Positions 61,834-64,000 of a DNA stretch of 64,000 nt are shown one piece after another. The notes below the pieces were generated by a model. It had not been told where the DNA came from, searched no databases, and saw nothing but the letters and a program-made list of their open reading frames with translations. Both the position numbers and the translations under genes were made by a program. Source of the DNA: Stutzerimonas stutzeri (GTDB lineage: Bacteria; Pseudomonadota; Gammaproteobacteria; Pseudomonadales; Pseudomonadaceae); assembly GCF_038561965.1 (NCBI RefSeq), contig NZ_CP139348.1, positions 1,364,001 to 1,428,000 on the forward strand, read 5' to 3'. Position 1 is the first letter of the stretch. Every line of letters begins with the position of its first letter.

Positions 61834-61946
61834 TGCTCGCTCAACGAGAAGACGCTGCCATCCTGCACGAGCGCCATGGCCGTTACCCCAGGCTGCCAAC
61901 GTCGAAGACTCCGCCGCAACCAAAGTCGAGCACCGACCCCGCGTAG
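61833..61946 (+). CDS. Small ORF coupled to the BenE-like gene, possible gene remnant
   Basis: ATG 61833 overlaps the TGA of the permease gene (TGATG). The 37-residue frame reads MLAQREDAAILHERHGRYPR then a Pro/Lys-rich tail. The first 20 residues are reminiscent of the N-terminus of polysaccharide-deacetylase/allantoinase-like proteins (a RHGRYP-type motif), so it could be a truncated second gene; the match is short and unproven. A hairpin covers its stop codon. Confidence 0.35.
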   Translation: MLAQREDAAILHERHGRYPRLPTSKTPPQPKSSTDPA

Positions 61947-61961
61947 CAAATTGGCTACGCG
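61940..61961 (+). terminator. Hairpin after the BenE-like operon
   Basis: CGCGTAGC, loop AAATTG, GCTACGCG: a perfect 8-bp stem, about 107 bases after the permease stop and overlapping the end of the small ORF. The DUF523 gene converges from the right, so it may serve both sides. Confidence 0.6.
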
Positions 61962-62025
61962 AAGGCCAGCATCAACGGTTCCGTCGGGTGCTTCGTGCCA
62001 TATTCAATAACAGAAGCGCCGCCGA

Positions 62026-62532
62026 CTACCTTGCATTTCCTTCTTGTTCGCTCTGTTCAATCCGTGTCTTTAGCAGCGCGATAGAGTGCTGGCTGAAAAC
62101 CTGAATTCCATTGCGTTCCAAAAGTTCTGTGGTAACTCCGCGGCCTGGGATCTTTGTGCCTGTGAATGTGCCGTCGTAGATTGTCGAGCTGCCGCACGAA
62201 GGGCTCGACTCAGCCAGAATTGCATACTCTATTCCATGCTTCTGGCAGAACTGGAGTGTCAGCTTGGCTCCGTTCAAAAAGTAGTCAGTGACATCAATTC
62301 CGTCATTTCCAATAACCAGCGAACCCTGATCCAGGACGTCTTTTCCCGTACCTTGCACAATTTCAGCTGGGGCTCTCGGTGTGGGCAGGCCTGACGCGAC
62401 TTCAGGACAATAGCGGACGATTTCGAAATGGCTATCCAGCCAGTCCCTGTTCTCGTCGGCAATGCTCAGGCAGCCGCCGTTGTACCTTACGTTTTCTCCG
62501 GCGAGGCATGAGCTGACTAGTATTTTTCTCAT
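62026..62532 (-). CDS. DUF523 family protein (YbbK-like)
   Basis: 168 residues. MRKILVSSCLAGENVRYNGGCLSIADE matches the DUF523 start (VSACLxGxxxRYDG), followed by RYCPEVASGLPTPRAPAEI, a GNDGIDVTDYFLNGAKLTLQFC helix and ILAESSPSCGSSTIYDGTFTGTKIPGRGVTTELL. Two conserved Cys (SSCLAG and SPSCGS) probably bind a metal cluster. Function unknown. GC content lower than upstream genes. Confidence 0.92.
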   Translation of the reverse strand: MRKILVSSCLAGENVRYNGGCLSIADENRDWLDSHFEIVRYCPEVASGLPTPRAPAEIVQGTGKDVLDQGSLVIGNDGIDVTDYFLNGAKLTLQFCQKHGIEYAILAESSPSCGSSTIYDGTFTGTKIPGRGVTTELLERNGIQVFSQHSIALLKTRIEQSEQEGNAR

Positions 62533-62754
62533 TATGTTTCCCGGTTATAGGCTGTGATTGCCGTCAGGCTGAGCGAACGCGATGAAAAGGCCGAATGTTG
62601 GCAACATGGCTATACGAGTCGATCAGTTCAAACATATTCGCTGGAGAAATGGTTTCGGCTTTCATGGGCTACCCGTTGGTTAGGCCGGCGTAAGGATGCG
62701 TTACGCCAGCTGTCAATAGATCCTCAGGAGCGGCTTCATGTTGGCTTGACGTAC

Positions 62755-63441
62755 TTATTTTGACGGCCCGATCACGCTGTCCATATGTATATAGTCGAAG
62801 TCGGTAACGTCTTTCAGCTTGATCGGTGCTTGAGCCGTAAACCTAGTCCAGGTTTCCTTGAATTTCTCGTCGCCGCCTTCGGCATCCTGATTGATGTTCT
62901 CTCTAGTCAGCATCTTTCTGGTCAGTAGATTTATGCTGGTTGTCCGTTCAATAAGTGGTCCGCGATTTTGACTGTCGTCGTAACCGATCAATTCGAAATC
63001 GGAATTCTGATAGCGAAAGGTGTAAGACCAATAGCCATATCGGCCATGGCCGTAATTAATAAACAGATTGCCTTTGTTTATGTTGATGCTCAGCTCTGGC
63101 GCAAAATAGACACCGCCGTCTTCGTTCTCGGAGGAAAAGCAATCGAGGTTTTTCAGGGCTGGTTCGTATGTGCCGTTATTGTCGAAGACAATGACGATGC
63201 CCCGGCGGTTACGGTCCAGTGTGCCGCGGTACTCATGATCAATAAAGTTCGCGCTATCCGTTCCTTTGATGAGCAATACGTAATCCGTTTTGCCGTCTTT
63301 GTTCAGGTCGCCTTCGATTGTCTCTGCGACCACATACCCGGCGGGGACCAAATCGGACGGCGACTTCGCGATTATCGGTGCTGCGTGCCCTACGGCCGAC
63401 GTTCCAAGTACCAGTAAGGCCAAGAGGGCTACTTTATTCAT
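62755..63441 (-). CDS. Secreted protein with calcium-binding-like motif
   Basis: 228 residues with signal peptide (MNKVALLALLVLGTSAVGHA). Early mature region EGDLNKDGKTDYVLLIKGTD has a DxNxDGxxD calcium-loop (dockerin/FG-GAP-like) and suits a beta-propeller-type repeat. The rest is rich in Asn, Tyr and Gly (INKGNLFINYGHGRYGYWSYTFRYQNSDFELIGYDDSQNRG). No named family recognised. GC around 49 percent, lower than most of the window, suggesting recent transfer. Confidence 0.8.
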   Translation of the reverse strand: MNKVALLALLVLGTSAVGHAAPIIAKSPSDLVPAGYVVAETIEGDLNKDGKTDYVLLIKGTDSANFIDHEYRGTLDRNRRGIVIVFDNNGTYEPALKNLDCFSSENEDGGVYFAPELSININKGNLFINYGHGRYGYWSYTFRYQNSDFELIGYDDSQNRGPLIERTTSINLLTRKMLTRENINQDAEGGDEKFKETWTRFTAQAPIKLKDVTDFDYIHMDSVIGPSK

Positions 63442-63546
63442 TCAAAGGCTCGTTAATTTCTATACGGGAGTAGTGTGCGTGCCTGGAGACTCATATGTTC
63501 GGCCCTGCCTGCCGGCCACGCGGGCTAGTCATGTTCCGGTATTTCA

Positions 63547-64000
63547 TCAAGCCTCGAGCAAGACGGTGCGAATAAAGTCCGTTTTAGCATCCGTATAGGC
63601 GTCCCGGTCTTTGGGGTGCGCTGCCGCTAGCGCCTTTTTCAGTGCGGCATACCTGGCGGCGAGCGCTGGACTGGCCCTTAGGGCGTCGCGAAATCTAAGT
63701 CGTTCATGCCAGACACAACTGTCATGGACGACAAGATGAAGATGATGGGTCCGGTGCCCGTCTGCCCAGCGCATGAACCACTTTCGATCTGATAGAGAGT
63801 CGTTGAACTCGGAAGACGTGGTGTAGCCGGATTGGCACAGCGGTAGCGCAAGCCGTTCGGCCGTTGCGATGGATTGAACGCCAGCAAGCATGTCGATGAT
63901 GGGCTTGGCACTGAGGCCGGGGACCGCGGTACTGCCAATGTGCTGGATCTCTTGGAAGGTGTCAGGAAAGAGAGACAGGAGTCGGTCACGCTCCAGGTCG
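63547..64000 (-). CDS. GrpB/UPF0157 family protein, 5' end cut by window edge
   Basis: About 150 residues visible, N-terminus missing. On the minus strand the frame reads LERDRLLSLFPDTFQEIQHIGSTAVPGLSAKPIIDMLAGVQSI, the GrpB nucleotidyltransferase signature (HIGSTAVPGLxAKPIID), then LALPLCQSGYTT and WADGHRTHHLHLVVHDSCVWHERLRFRDALRASPALAARYAALKKALA, ending DFIRTVLLEA. Predicted nucleotidyltransferase of unknown substrate. The stop is at 63547. Confidence 0.9.
   Translation of the reverse strand, partial: DLERDRLLSLFPDTFQEIQHIGSTAVPGLSAKPIIDMLAGVQSIATAERLALPLCQSGYTTSSEFNDSLSDRKWFMRWADGHRTHHLHLVVHDSCVWHERLRFRDALRASPALAARYAALKKALAAAHPKDRDAYTDAKTDFIRTVLLEA

Noticed and set aside
62554..62763. Small plus-strand frame in the gap between DUF523 and the secreted-protein gene
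   Set aside because: No Shine-Dalgarno, no domain, composition like non-coding DNA.

Overview
This is a chromosomal segment of a GC-rich gammaproteobacterium. Gene content, codon use and dispersed palindromes suggest the Pseudomonas stutzeri (Stutzerimonas) group. This is an inference from the FimV-like protein, ChrB/ChrA, BenE, GMC oxidoreductase and RpoN/FliA-like promoters; no rRNA or marker gene is present. I saw no tRNA, rRNA, CRISPR array, integrase or complete insertion sequence. The window opens inside a monooxygenase gene and closes inside a GrpB-family gene.

1-9.5 kb looks like accessory, rearranged DNA. It holds a tightly coupled oxidative operon (hydrolase, GMC oxidoreductase, FAD monooxygenase), a tandem HD-GYP/LuxR regulator split by a one-base frameshift, a LysR gene and a solo LuxR HTH remnant. 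A SnoaL-like/SDR pair follows, then two gene fragments (aldo/keto reductase and AraC regulator) joined head to head at one junction. Next is an isolated (S)-ureidoglycine aminohydrolase gene whose promoter is covered by TTGTATACAA palindromes.

9.5-28.8 kb is mostly ordinary: hydrolases, ribonuclease Z, a short FimV-like protein, a CitMHS transporter, a membrane acyltransferase, a VOC/YciI pair, a broken CPBP protease gene, a carboxypeptidase G2-like peptidase, a HIT protein, an orphan NitT/TauT-type ABC system, DUF445, small proteins, and a LysE exporter facing an AraC regulator. 28.8-47 kb holds two chemoreceptors (the first behind sigma-54-like and FliA-like motifs), several hydrolases, an MFS exporter, a chrB-chrA chromate operon with a 39-bp near-start palindrome, topoisomerase III, a dicarboxylate symporter, and a Fic protein whose promoter carries four copies of a 10-bp half-site.

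47-62 kb is a transport and catabolism region. It has a BMP-type nucleoside/sugar ABC transporter without an adjacent binding protein, an AraC regulator beside a periplasmic CMD-like protein and an SDR, and a cytidine-deaminase-fold nucleobase deaminase. A five-gene operon follows (2OG-Fe(II) oxygenase, alpha/beta hydrolase, NitT/TauT ABC binding protein, ATPase, permease), then a MocR regulator divergent from a BenE-type permease. The five-gene operon is the best candidate for an uncharacterised uptake-and-degradation system. 62-64 kb is less GC-rich and holds DUF523, a secreted protein and a partial GrpB gene. A GTAGGGTGGGCTNNAGCCCACC-type repeat family occurs at three intergenic sites.
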